The position numbers and the translations under genes were made by a program. Source: Larus michahellis (Eukaryota > Chordata > Aves > Charadriiformes > Laridae). From it: a DNA stretch of 64,000 nt. This document shows positions 15,001 through 25,500 of the stretch, piece after piece (within the stretch, counting starts at the first letter, position 1; every line of letters starts with the position of its first letter). The stretch is taken from NCBI RefSeq assembly GCF_964199755.1, contig NC_133907.1:6453001-6517000 (forward strand). Direction: 5' to 3'. Under the pieces are notes generated by a model. The model did no database searches, had not been told where the DNA came from, and saw nothing but the letters and a program-made list of their open reading frames with translations.

Positions 15001-15871
15001 AGTAGGGATCTTCACACAAGCTTCCAAGTCTATCTCATACCATATAGCACAGCAATGAAACGCTAAGGCAGATCTGAAACGATACTGCTGCACTTTAAAC
15101 TACAATTTACTTATAATCTTTGAAGAAGAAGCAAAAATAAAATCTAACTTACGCGAAAAAGTGCCATAATCAAATTCAAGGAAGAATATATTTTTTTTTA
15201 TTTGTAGTCTAAGAGCACAAAGTAGTAATGTGAATAAGCATTGATGGGCTGAAAGAGAGACTCTTTAGTACGACTATCTGGGACAACAGTGAACTGCAGT
15301 AGGCTTTCCCTGCAAAGCAACACTTCAAAAACTGATTTGAAAATGTTTGTTTCATCATTGAACGAGAGAGAACCCTGCTTTGCAATTGCCCAGTTCAATA
15401 ATAACCTTCATGGAAAACTTTAAAAGGAAACAGATATTGCCATTACTGTTTTCCTCTGGTAGGGTTTAATGCCTCCTCGAATTCCCATCTATAGGCTCCA
15501 TGCTCACAGGATGGATTACACTAATTCTGTTAATACAAAGCATAACGCATCTCTGAAATATCATTTAAAAAATGAAGGGGTTAGATGGAATTCCATATGG
15601 TGTCTTTGGAAGTAATGGGAATTTCTTTTCTTTTTATTCCCCCCAAAACATCCTCTGCTTAGTTCCAAAGTTATTCTCAAAGAGGTCTTAATAATAACAA
15701 CAATAAAACTTTGAAAATGAAGTGCAAGAACAAATTACCATATAAAACTTCCTTCAGATAAGAAATCTGAGCAGATACCTACAGGGCACGGATCCTAAGG
15801 AAACAGTCCTGAATAAAGTTAGGGTCTCCCTGCTCAGGGGAAGCAAATGACACGCAGAACTCACCTGCCAT
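1..15871 (-). CDS. TGM6: TGM6-type transglutaminase gene, exons 1-12 plus probable edge of exon 13
   Basis: Protein-glutamine gamma-glutamyltransferase: a Ca2+-dependent enzyme joining glutamine side chains to lysines or amines. Spliced exons 1-12 give 646 codons plus 2 nt; human TGM6 is 706 residues, so about 50 remain to the left of the window. Domains in order are the N-terminal beta-sandwich (exons 1-3), the catalytic core (exons 4-9), a linker and the first barrel (exons 10-11) and the start of the second barrel (exon 12). The triad is Cys274 in YGQCWVFAG, His332 in YHVWNE and Asp355 in VLDATPQE; Trp238 lies 36 residues before the Cys, as in TGM2. Residues Asp303, Asp305, Asn307, Ser309 and Asp326 match the third Ca2+ site of TGM3. 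TGM6 rather than TGM3 is favoured by [37 protein letters not shown] and its order beside a TGM3-like gene. Every junction keeps frame. The assignment comes from remembered family sequences; no alignment was run. Confidence 0.86.
908..1032 (-). CDS. TGM6: TGM6 exon 12, start of barrel 2
   Basis: 125 nt. It encodes [19 protein letters not shown] and [16 protein letters not shown], ending 2 nt into a codon at a perfect gtaagt donor, the same phase as exon 12 of the neighbouring gene. It is 9 nt shorter than that exon (134 nt); the usual VEGSGLL stretch is replaced and three residues shorter. Confidence 0.87.
1764..1927 (-). CDS. TGM6: TGM6 exon 11, C-terminal barrel 1
   Basis: 164 nt. It encodes [20 protein letters not shown] and [17 protein letters not shown], equivalent to the human segment ending DITLEDFITIK. 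The acceptor is attccag and the donor is gtaaac. Confidence 0.92.
2601..2660. repeat. CA/TG microsatellite, partly palindromic
   Basis: Runs of CA flip to GT within 60 bp (acacacacaggtgtgtgtgt, then a second CA run), in intron 10 of the TGM6-type gene, directly beside a CR1 fragment. Confidence 0.8.
2660..2823 (-). mobile_element. CR1 LINE 3'-end fragment
   Basis: Contains gttggaagggacctttaaag and ggccatctagtccaaccccc, reading the CR1 3' terminus in antisense, then the cctccaccacctctctggg block. It is truncated and lies in TGM6 intron 10. Confidence 0.9.
3099..3416 (-). CDS. TGM6: TGM6 exon 10, core-barrel linker and barrel 1
   Basis: 318 nt. It starts [18 protein letters not shown], runs through a polar, presumably flexible linker, then [17 protein letters not shown] and [12 protein letters not shown] of the first C-terminal barrel. 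The linker is shorter than that of human TGM6 as I remember it. The donor is gtaact. Confidence 0.92.
3815..3950. repeat. Cluster of homopolymer tracts including T10A12 and A26
   Basis: T10 (3816-3825) is followed at once by A12 (3826-3837). A T11 run follows, then A26 at 3925-3950. It lies in TGM6 intron 9. No retroelement body that would explain a poly-A tail is recognisable beside it. Confidence 0.85.
4893..5135 (-). CDS. TGM6: TGM6 exon 9, end of catalytic core
   Basis: 243 nt. It contains [20 protein letters not shown], the EVNAD element (Ca2+ site 2 region), [20 protein letters not shown] and YKYPEG, all hallmark core segments. The acceptor is gttttag and the donor is gtaaag. Confidence 0.95.
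5218..5321 (-). CDS. TGM6: TGM6 exon 8 with catalytic His and Asp
   Basis: 104 nt. It encodes [16 protein letters not shown] and [14 protein letters not shown]. His332 and Asp355 complete the triad. Asp330-Tyr331 stand where TGM3 and human TGM6 have Asn-Phe just before the catalytic His. Confidence 0.95.
5675..5985 (-). mobile_element. Ancient CR1-like LINE fragment
   Basis: Begins with actgggtcagataaaacg and ends with tggtaatgagttccacaaac, matching the layout of very old CR1/L3-type 3' regions in antisense. Divergence is high. TGM6 intron 7. Confidence 0.5.
6923..7058 (-). CDS. TGM6: TGM6 exon 7, Ca2+ site 3
   Basis: 136 nt. It encodes [19 protein letters not shown] then [15 protein letters not shown], and ends at KDSTW with the Trp codon split by the intron. 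Asp303, Asp305, Asn307 and Ser309 occupy the Ca2+ loop. Confidence 0.95.
7319..7499 (-). CDS. TGM6: TGM6 exon 6 with catalytic cysteine
   Basis: 181 nt. It carries the Ca2+-site-1 loop INGNDNDNG, Trp238 of LLGKW, and the nucleophile Cys274 in [14 protein letters not shown]. It is one codon longer than the 178-nt exon 6 of the adjacent gene. The acceptor is tttttag and the donor is gtaagc. Confidence 0.95.
7692..7820 (-). CDS. TGM6: TGM6 exon 5, catalytic core
   Basis: 129 nt, phase 0 at both ends. It encodes [20 protein letters not shown] and [12 protein letters not shown]. The length equals that of exon 5 in the TGM3-type gene. Confidence 0.94.
8008..8024. repeat. (ATA)n trinucleotide run
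   Basis: About 17 bp of ATA repeats in TGM6 intron 4, some 90 bp before a CR1 fragment. Confidence 0.75.
8110..8265 (+). mobile_element. CR1 LINE 3'-end fragment
   Basis: Sense CR1 end: ctgaacaacctgatctagtt, then atgatctttaaaggtcccac and the terminal gattctataattctatg. TGM6 intron 4. Confidence 0.92.
8581..8699 (-). CDS. TGM6: TGM6 exon 4, start of catalytic core
   Basis: 119 nt, the same length as exon 4 of the neighbouring TGM3-type gene. It encodes [20 protein letters not shown] and [20 protein letters not shown]. The acceptor is ttttcag and the donor is gtaagc. Confidence 0.94.
9100..9333 (+). mobile_element. CR1 LINE 3'-end fragment
   Basis: Sense CR1: gactggatattaggaaaaat, aacaggctgcccagggaagt, then tgatctgaaaggtcccttcc and gcgattctatg. 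TGM6 intron 3. Confidence 0.93.
9820..10345 (+). mobile_element. Degenerate CR1 LINE fragment
   Basis: Weak similarity to the CR1 block reading like tgtgtgcagctccaggtgct near 9840, and a decayed 3' end near 10285-10345 (gactagataactgtctaaga, then tatgattctga). The interior is too diverged to be sure it is one insertion. Confidence 0.5.
13277..13516 (-). CDS. TGM6: TGM6 exon 3, N-terminal beta-sandwich
   Basis: 240 nt. It opens [18 protein letters not shown] and ends [10 protein letters not shown], the usual end of the beta-sandwich before the core. It contains [10 protein letters not shown], as in TGM6 and TGM3. The acceptor is ctggcag and the donor is gtaggt. Confidence 0.93.
13717..13890 (-). 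CDS. TGM6: TGM6 exon 2, N-terminal beta-sandwich
   Basis: 174 nt, phase 1 at both ends. It encodes [29 protein letters not shown] and LAFVTEIG, the conserved opening of the transglutaminase N domain (HHT and RRGQ motifs). The acceptor is ttttacag and the donor is gtaatg. Confidence 0.93.
15865..15871 (-). CDS. TGM6: TGM6 exon 1 coding part (MA + 1 nt)
   Basis: ATGGCAG followed by the donor GTGAGT. Joined to exon 2 it gives Met-Ala-Asp, matching the Met-Ala start of human TGM3 and TGM6. It is the only ATGGCNG-donor found between exon 2 and about 19 kb. The start context is good (G at -3, G at +4). I see no clear TATA box at the expected distance, so the 5' UTR is undefined. The seven bases are short enough that a chance match remains possible. 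Confidence 0.68.
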
Positions 15872-16069
15872 TCCCTCAGCTTATGAGAATTGCATGCACC
15901 TTCTACTTTGTTCTTCAAGGATGTCCAAGTCCCATTAATCATAAGAAGAAAAAACCCAGCAATCTTTTCGTGCTGCCAGATGAAATTGGAGAGAAGGGAG
16001 AGGTACTTAGTTGTTATTAATACCTGCAGCCTTGTCAAACGAATTAACTAGTTCCTATAATATATGTAT

Positions 16070-19000
16070 GTCTAATGCCAATGTTCCTACTCAACGTGGG
16101 TGTAATTATGGGAGGAGATACCAAAATTATTTACTCAGAGGAAATGCGTTCTCTTGAATCCCAAGACAAGAAGAACTTCCTACAAAGGATAATAGGTGTG
16201 CCATGAATAAGTTATCTTTAAGGATGAGGAAACAGGGAGTGTGGTGGGATGTAAAAGCCATATGAAGGGAAAAGGAGCATTTCCTGATTACTTAACTTCC
16301 AGATTGGTTAATGTCACTTCTGGTACGCTGTGAGTTGGTTTGACAGGGGGGTTTTTTGGGTCTCAAACTATCTCCAACACCCCCTGACTTCTGTGAAATT
16401 ACAAACTCCCACCAGAAACAAATGTCTGTTTACCTGTGATGGCAGCCAGCTCCATACTACTATTTCAGCAAAAGTTTTATTTCGCCCCCCTCCCAAACTA
16501 TTAACCATGAGTAGTTTTTATCACTGCAAACTCTAAGCCTTCACAACTGTGAATATATTTCTATTTATTTCTGTACCTTTGCTTACAAGTGTACAGATAA
16601 TAAAGTGACATTGCTGTTGGGAGGAATATTTATCTGTTTAAGATTCCACAGCTCTTGTTTTAGCACCCAGTAAAGACTTAAATTAGTCTGAATTTTGCTA
16701 CCAAAAAAAAAAAAGGAAAAAAAAAAAAACTGAAAAAGAAGCATAAGTTAAATTCCAATACCTGTTAGAAAGGTTGATTTTCACCAAAAAAATAATGGCT
16801 TCTTGCACTTTTTTGAGAAACTTTGATACCACAAAGACTAAAGGAATACTTATGACACTCGTGCTAGTCCTGTCCTGAAAGAAAAACACTAAAACTTTTC
16901 CCACTTGGCAGCAGTATATCTGGAATGGTGTATCTCCACTTACATTATAATTCAGAGGTCCTTCCTCCTCTTGGAAGCTTCCCGGCTGTTCAGGCTGTCA
17001 AAACTTGTTCCAGGAATCTCCTCAAATGGATTTGATTGCTGTTCAGAGCTACTTTACTTGGCCTTTACTTGGCCTTTTTCTCTTTTCCTTAATTCATATT
17101 CCTTGGAAACCATAAGAGCCACAAGCCTCTGATGTTACCTGGTCTTCACACACAGCCCTAGTGACAAACCGCATCGACCAGTTCTTAAGTTCAGGCGTTC
17201 GGTACTTAGAGTGATTGCTTCAGACGTTACACATTGCTCCCTCTGGAGTATGACTGTTTCCTTTCTTCTTCTTTGCTACTCACGCAAGTAATTAAATCTC
17301 AGAGCACTTTTTCTGTCTCAGCTGCAACCACCTCCTTTACCTCTGGATGTCACGCCCACGGTGGTGCTCTCCAAGCCACCAGAACCTCTCTCAGGCTGGC
17401 CTACATCCCAACCGGCACCTGCTGGTCGCACCTTCACCACAGCAAAGCATCAGCAGCTGCTTTTGCAATCCCTTTGGAATGCAGTGGTCATGGTTCCTAA
17501 GTGACTAAGGACTTAACACTGTCACAGGTGTTTTTCCTAGCTCAGTTCCACCCACCCATCAGCCAAAAGGGTTCAAAATATTTGGTTCCTCCTTTTCCCT
17601 TGTTTCGGAGCCTTAGAAATTGCAGTGCAGTTTGCTAACTTTCAGAGAAAAACATACACTTTTTTTCTTTCATTCGCCTCCTTAATAATATTGTCTGTTG
17701 TTTGCATTGTGCTATTGTGTCCTTAGGGTAACCACATCGTACCTTACGCTTGTATTGCTGCTAGTCTTTACTAGAAAGAGGAGATCAGTACAACTTCCAC
17801 ATAAAACCTTGCAGAAGCCCTTCTGTGAGTCTGTAGCCAGGTAGGCACGCATTTAATTAGACACAGACACGTTAACTCCGTGTGTGTGAAAAGTGTTTCA
17901 GGGAAAGGGTGTTGCCTTCCTTTTAATTCCCCTAGAGATCCAGTTTACAAGCTGCTCTCATTTCAGCTAGCGCGACTCACTTGACTTAAGCATACTCCAG
18001 TTGTTTCCACGCATCCATGAGGTGTAAAAAGAAGTCATTAAGTCTATCCACAATCTAAATCCAAGGCTATGCTCGAGCTTGAACTTCTATTGTTTGATCT
18101 ACATGATGAGAGCTTTTGGCTCTGGTGAGCCTTGAGGAACACCAGGAGGAAAAGACAGGGTACCACTGTGGGCGACTGGCACATCCTCGCTGTAGCTCAT
18201 CTCGTCCTATGTCCAGGACAGTCTCATACTGACGTCACGTGGGTGGCAGTGGAAAACCAGGTGGCAGCAAGTGCCCTCCTAAGGCAATTTTGCAGGCTAC
18301 AAGCACGAAAGGGGTTTATAGCCTGTCCGAGCTTGGGCTGCTCATGTGAGAGTGAGGAGTCCCTATGGCAAGTCCCAGGTACCCGGGCTGTGTGGTGGAA
18401 GGGGGAACACAGAGGTGGCTCCAGGCACTTGTGAGGTTGTTAGTGGCTTCCTGGCCCAGCAGTCCAAAGCGCAGTAGAGCAGAAGCTTGACTTCCCATTC
18501 ACTTCACCAACACGGTTCATTTTCAGTCAGAGACTGAGTTACTCGTGTACAATTACTGGCCATAAACCAAGTCACTCACTGGACTACACCTACTTCACTT
18601 GTTGCTGGAGCCCAGCTTTTGGCCTGTACCTGTCCTCCTATAAAGGGTTTAAACAAGCTTTACTAAACTTGAACTCTGAAAGATGACTTCCTGACGCACT
18701 ATCTCTAGTGAAGAATTCCTAACTCTTCCCAAGTTAAAAATACCTTAGATTTAAGATTACCTTCCCTTTGATTGCCAAAGAAGACTCTCAGCCGGTGTAA
18801 AATACCAGTATACAAAAATATCATGTATGTTGAGCTGGGCAATTATCTCAATGTGTTTGTCAAATGCCTCTCAAATGGGACACTACCCAAATTCCTTTGG
18901 AACCTTTCCTATGCCTCATTTGGTCGCTGTGATTTACCAAAAAAGGAAATATCAGGACAGACTTTGCAGCAAAAAAGACAAAGCTGAATGACCTAAATCG

Positions 19001-19250
19001 TGCAATTCATCCTGGCTCCTTTCTAGTATCACGGTTGCAGTAAGGAAAAATGCTGCTTTGACGGTCCACTGAATAAGGCTTTGAATGCGTAAAAATGAGT
19101 TTGCGAATGTTTGTGTAGAGACATCTGGAGCCAGAAAGAATGATTTCCAAAGAAAGGCAGACAAAAGTCAAACAAACAGTCTCTGAATAGAAGGTAAGAT
19201 GCTCTTTGTAATAACAAGGACACTCACAACAGTAAATAAAGAATCAACTA
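16070..19250. other. TGM6-TGM3 intergenic spacer
   Basis: About 3.2 kb between the TGM6-type start and the TGM3-type poly-A signal. I see no exon, RNA gene or recognisable repeat, apart from short A runs near 16700-16730. The TGM6 promoter should lie at its left end; no TATA box is evident. Confidence 0.5.
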
Positions 19251-19258
19251 TTCCTCAG

Positions 19259-19264
19259 TTTATT
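19259..19264 (-). terminator. AATAAA polyadenylation signal of the TGM3-type gene
   Basis: Minus-strand AATAAA about 162 nt past the stop codon, the first such hexamer seen downstream. It defines a short 3' UTR if used. Confidence 0.5.
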
Positions 19265-19425
19265 TAAAATTACAATGTAAAATGTTAACGATATGATGTT
19301 GATAACACCTTATCACAGGAAGCAAGGATTTTGGCTTGCTAATTTTCTCATTGTCTTATACAAGATTTCTTATGACATTTTGTTCTGTTTATACACGCAC
19401 AAACCATTCATTGTATATCTTCATG

Positions 19426-19573
19426 TTATTCAGTCACATTTACCATCTTAAAGGTCTTGATGTTTGCAAATTTATCACAGGAGAAATTAACAAGTAGATG
19501 TTTGGGACCCGCCTCGAAAGGGATGAGTTTAAACTTCGTACTGGAATTCTCACCGGCTTTTAGTGGTGGCACG
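19426..19573 (-). CDS. TGM3: TGM3 exon 13, C-terminus
   Basis: 148 nt including TAA. It encodes [34 protein letters not shown] and [12 protein letters not shown], equivalent to the human C-terminus KQLLADFSCNKF...DVAE. The acceptor is atttctag. Confidence 0.94.
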
Positions 19574-22500
19574 CTAGAAATAGGAAACAAAGGGGAAAAT
19601 ATAAGCTGAAAACAGGCCTGTGCATCACGCTTGAGGTTCTTCACTGACCGTCTCCCATCTTAAGTCAGAATTCCTATCAGCTCAGCGTAGGATGGCCATG
19701 AAAAGACCACACCAGACTTGGCTATCTGATAGGTATTTAAATGCTCAAGCCCATGCGTTAAGGTCTCTCACAAATACGTAACGCGGTGCCCCAGATAAGC
19801 ACACAAAGGGGGACATGCTAGTAGCATACGAGACAAAGCTTCCTGCAGAGCAGGGGGTGTAAAGCACACCACTGAATTATTAAAGAAGAATAATCTGAGA
19901 CCATGAAGAATATTAATACAAACGCCCGAATTAGAATAGAGCATAGCACGAAGAAAACCTCAGTGTTTACACGGCAGGAAATTCTGAACAGAAGTTAAAA
20001 TGTTTTATACCAATATATTTTGTAATTCTTCGAAACTCATGTTTATGGTTTTCCCAAACAGCCTTACCCTGTCATATTGTCTTGTCTTGCCTGAGGATAG
20101 TTGTATGGGATAGACAACAGGCTAAATTCCCTCGGGAGAGCTTGTAAATTATGGGATAGACTGTTCCTAGTTACTCAAGTGCAAACGGCAACGTTAAGTT
20201 GCTGTCTGTCTGTGTGTGTGTGTATTCAGTTAAAGAGCGCACTCCTACATCCCAGGTATTTTTTAGAAATAACTGCATTTGCTAGCATACATCCACATTT
20301 GTGTGATATTTTGTATGTGTACAAAGCAGGGGACAGTCTGAAAACTTAACCTTTCTGTTTCAGTTGTGAAATACTGAAGGAAAAAGAGCAAGTCAAGATA
20401 CTAAGTCATCAAAACATAAAATAGGAACCTGGGATCTATAGTAAAAGGAACCTACTTCGTTCCAGTCTCTTCATTCACCATTTAATAGTTTCTTGACTCT
20501 GTTTATTAATCTCCTAAGATAATTATTTTGTAGAGTTCTGAAAGCAGAGCTTGAAAATCAGCGTATCTGTAGGTCTTGTTTTGGAAAACTTTTTTTTTTT
20601 AATTTAAAAACTGAACCCAAACCACGCTTGTATTGTAATATTCACCATTCTTCCTATTCTCTTCCTGCCTGCCTCATGGATTTCAGCTGTCTTCAAGGGA
20701 GCAGCTGCTGGCCATGGTGTAGCCTGTTGTGTAAAAGCTGTCCTCCTTAGTCGTGAGTTATTGTGTCTGGAATAGCTACGCGCGGAGCATACTTGGGGTT
20801 GTACTTTTCAGAGGTACCACCCTTTGAGATTACAACTTGTGTCTAAATGATCTCTGTTCGTTTTTGTTCCCAAAGCTTGGATACTGGTACAGCTGCTTTT
20901 TACATGTCTGTCTGTCTGATGTCAACGCAAATGGTTTAGAAAGGTGAACACCCAGGTTGGCACCTCCAGACCTTTTAAGAAAGCGTGGGGAAAAAAAATA
21001 ATCCTGGTTAACATGTGCTATAATCTGGGTATCGTATGGGCAGAAACAGTCATGTATCCTGTTGTTGGCCCTATGATCAGTACAAGAAGGTTCAGCCCGT
21101 CTGGCCTATAGCAGCATAGACACCCTCAGCAACACTTACTGCATGGGTAAGCACGTATTTTTTTGCTGGAACTGCGGAGTCCTGCTAGATAGGCAGGAAA
21201 ACAAGTTCTGTCCAATTACTACAGCAATTATTTGCCCTCCCAAACTATGGAGCCAAAGCCTAGGTTAGATGAAGAGCTGGTTCAAAGCCATGTGCTTCAT
21301 TAGGAGATGTTACATTGACTGGCCTCCCAAGTTACAGCAAGAAGAAAACACTTTCTCATCCCACTGTTCAGTTCCAGGTCATCCATGTGGAGGTTCTTGC
21401 TCACGTATCTCTAATAGCAGGAAGGAGGCATTTCTCGTACTTACTCTATCTCAAGGATTCCTCTGAGCAGGTCACTGCCTTCTACCTGCAGCACGCAGTC
21501 CGTCACTTCCGTATCAATTGGATTGGTAAATATCACTTCCACATCCACTTCTCTATTCACTTTTGCTTCACCAAGTACCTGTGCAAAGAAAAAGGCTTGA
21601 AAGGTCAGGTTCTCTGTATTCTTTCCTATCCGAGCCTTCTCAGTCATCAGAAGAGGCAATATTAAGAGATGCTATGATGGATCATGGCAGAACGTGAGCA
21701 GAACATCTCTTTCAGGGAAGAAAGTACTTGAAATAGCTCATTTTTCTCTCTTCTCTGCCATGGCAGTTAGAGCAAAGGGACAGCGATTTACCTGTATGTC
21801 GATGGTAGGATTGTCCAGGGCAATGTCTCTTTGCACTAGCACTTGAATCCCACCTTCTACATGACATAAAGCTGTCACCTGGATCGTGTTGTCTGTAGTT
21901 AACTGCTGTTGATATTCAGTATACGGTATTTTAATGGGAAATTGTTTCTCTGGAAAGGAAAAAAAAAAAAGGAATTGATACCTGCTTTTATAAGGCCACG
22001 GAGTGTCATACCTAATATTAGTATTTTCCTTTTTTGCTGTGTCTGGGAATAGGAAGGCCTTCAGCCATCACTGCCAAACTCAGTTCATGCAAATCTATCA
22101 GTTTACTACAGAGAGAGAGTGATTTCTTCAATGTTATCCATCCTCCATTCCCTACTACTATATTGCCTGGCTTGTTTTCCTCCCAGGTGCTCTGAAAGGT
22201 AAGACAGCTGGAGTTTAAGGAGTTTACTAGTGCCGCTCCATCTGTTATGGGACATGCTCTGATAGGCCTCATCAGCCTGTTTGCTTGTGATATACTGAGA
22301 CGATCTGAATGACGATTTTGCATTTCTTTTATCATTCCTAGCCCTATCTGCTTCTCACTATCACGTGTTTTTACTGTAGTTTCCATGCTGTAATTCAAAT
22401 CAGGGACTACTGGATGGGAAGGGATCTCCTCTGTCTCTGAATCCAGGCAATTCCACATTTTTGGCCATTTGTACAATAAACATCAAATTCAGAAAACTGT

Positions 22501-25500
22501 AGAGTAGCTAGGCTGCGTGTAAACACTGTGAGCCACAAAGTGCTTTCCAGCAGCACACAGCAGATGACAAGCAGAGGGAAAGATGACAAGTCACCAATGC
22601 GGTCTTGCAAAAGTAAGCAAGAAAATGAGGGCAATGTGAATTTCCTACATTCCTCCAGTAGGAAGAGATGTGTTAACCACAAATCCTAGCAAATGGAGCG
22701 TACCTCCAGAGGAGGGCAAAAATCTCTTCAAATGGTCCCTGCCACCAGATCTGGGGAAAAAACTCCCTGCTGACTGTAAATTCGGCCACTGGTTTCACGC
22801 AGCCTGTGTGAGACCGGGACACCACAAGGTGCCCGCGGGACTGGGATGCCATTAGGTGTATAAACCCTGTCTTCGCCGAGAGGCCGATTCCTAATGCTTT
22901 AGGAAAGGTGGTAGATCCCAACTCCAGAAGTCAAATTACATATTAAAGAAATGAAACATTATTTCTGCTTCTCAATAGTGACTTGAAGCTCAAGATTAAT
23001 ATAATATAGTATTGGTTGTGAATCAATGATCATAGAATCATAGAATCATAGGGTTGGAAGGGACCTCTGGAGATCATCTAGTCCAACCCCCTGCCAGAGC
23101 AGGGTCACCCAGAGCAGGTTACACAGGAACATGTCCAGGTGGGTTTTGAATGTCTCCAGAGTTGGAGACTCCACCACCTCTCTGGGCAGCCTGTGCCAGG
23201 GCTCTGCCACCCTTAAAGCAAAGAAGTTCCTCCTCATGTTTAGGTGGAACTTCCTATGTTCAAGTTTGTGCCCATTGCCTCTTGTCTTGTCACTGGGCAC
23301 CACTGAAAAGAGCCTGGCCCCATCCTCCTGACTCCCACCCTTTAAGTATTTATAAGTGTTGATAAGGTCACCCCTCAGACGTCTTTCTTTCAGTTCACCT
23401 TAGAGATGCTGATATATCTATTAACCTAAGCTCCTAATGGTAACTTAATTTCATCTTTCCAACAATACTCGTATTTAGGTAGAGAATTTCTTCCATAACG
23501 TTATCAAACTCCATCTGAAAAGAATTTTTAAAAAAACTTAGGTCGCTCACTCCTTAGCAATTCTTTAATACAAACTTTCTTTTCTGTGGAGCTTAGCGGG
23601 ATATTTCAGTGATTTCTATTCCTCACGCTTCAGTTCTATTCTACTGTGCTACTGAGTGAGGTTTCTTGTTTCTGCTCTTAGCCACGTCCTATTACCTTTC
23701 AATAAGGCCCCTCATAATTGACCAGAACGCTTTTAGTTGGAGTTGATTTCTATGCTGTTGTCTTCATCACTTTGTAATGCAAATTTTGTTGAATGAAACT
23801 TCATGTCTACTCACCATCTTCTTCTCACTCCTGAGATAAATTTTCCAAAATTTGAATAGTACTTAAGGAAATGGTGTGAAACATGCCTTTTTAATATGTT
23901 TATAAGTGAAAAGTAATTTTTTTTAGCCTTTTCTGCATAGAAATTTAAGATTGCAGTTTATTACAGCTTTTTTTCCCCCCCAAGTTCACCAGCTTCTAAT
24001 GCCCTTTTACTGATAAAACAATTATACAATTATGATTAAAAGTTATTTGATAAATTACCTTCTTTAGGAGACAGAGTGACAGATATAGAGTCCTTCCAGA
24101 TCCCATGAACTGGTCTTCTAGTGTACACGGTGCTCCAAGCAGTCATATTTATATGAACAGTCTTAGCGTCAGACTGTAAGTTTGCAAGGACCAGAATTAG
24201 ATCGAGATCTTTGCCGATTTGTAAAGGCCCAGCCACCTTGAACTTCCCTGAGACATCAGGCTTCTGCTCGATTTCCTGCTGTGTCGGTGCCGTAGGATCG
24301 AACTTATCCTCAAGTCCCAGCTTCTTCCGGGCTTTTTTAAAAATATCTCTTTCTTTTTTAGAGCCTGTCAGAGAGAACCGCGAAAATTATCCTCAGCAGT
24401 TAACACGCATGTCTTGTTTTACACGACTGCTAGAGACAAGCCAACAGAGCACAGCGTCTGTACTCCGAGATGAACAGAGGCTGTTTTCCACAGCCACACC
24501 TTGCGAGTAACATCACTGCCCCTCTAGTAGCATTTTTTGGTGATGTAAAAATCTTAAGTCCAAAGTTTCTCACTCTTTCCATTTCTGTCCCTTTTTATGG
24601 TTGTTAATATTTAGAAATGTAAATTCTTATTTGCTAATACAGAAAAGCTCCCTAATCTAAAGGAAGGCTGACGGCACGGTGTGGTGGGCTGACTCTGGCC
24701 AGCAGCCAAACGCCCACCCGGCCTCTCGCTCCCTCCCCATTCCCGCAGGAGGGGGAGGAAAGAGAAGGAAGGCAGGAAGACTCGTGGATAGAGATAATGA
24801 CAGTTTAACAGGGAAGGCAAAAGCTGTGCACAAGCAAAGCAAAAAGAGGAGAACATCCACTGTTCATCATCGGCAGGCAGATGTCCAGCCACCTCCTGGA
24901 AAGCAGGGGCTCAACACGGGGAATGGTTGCTTGGGAATACAAATGCCATAACCACAAACACCCCCCGCCCCTTTCCTCTGCCTTTTGCTGAGCTTTTACT
25001 GCTGAGCATGAAGTCCTGTGGCATGGAATATCCCTTTGGTCAGTTTGGGTCAGGTGTCCTGGCTGCGTCCCCTCCCAGCCCCCGCCATGGCGGGGAGGGA
25101 GAGGGAAAGCCTTGACTCTCTTGCAAATTCAGTTTGTGATTGTAATTCTTCTTCTGCACTATCAAACCCAAGGGTCAGACAAGTTTACATGCTGTTTGAT
25201 CCTTTGAAAGAGTTGCTTTTCTTGGGCCGAAGTGCTGATTTAGCTTAGGGTTCTGCAAGGCCTTTCATCCGGCTGTCAAATAACCGGGCTGCAGACTAAT
25301 TCTCACAGAGCAGGGGCGGTCAGTACGCATTAGCAGTAAGCAGGCGGAACAGTGAACGCTTTATGCAGAGGTATTTGGACTTGTCTTATTTAGGTCCTAC
25401 AAAGCAGCTCTATATCAGAAAGAGCAAGGCAATATTCTTAATTCTTTACCTTCTCTTCCCTTTTCTATTAGAACCAAATAAACTGAGTATAAATTTTGCT

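Noticed and set aside
23046..23303. 85-codon minus-strand frame
   Set aside because: CR1 ORF2 remnant within the copy at 23029-23420.
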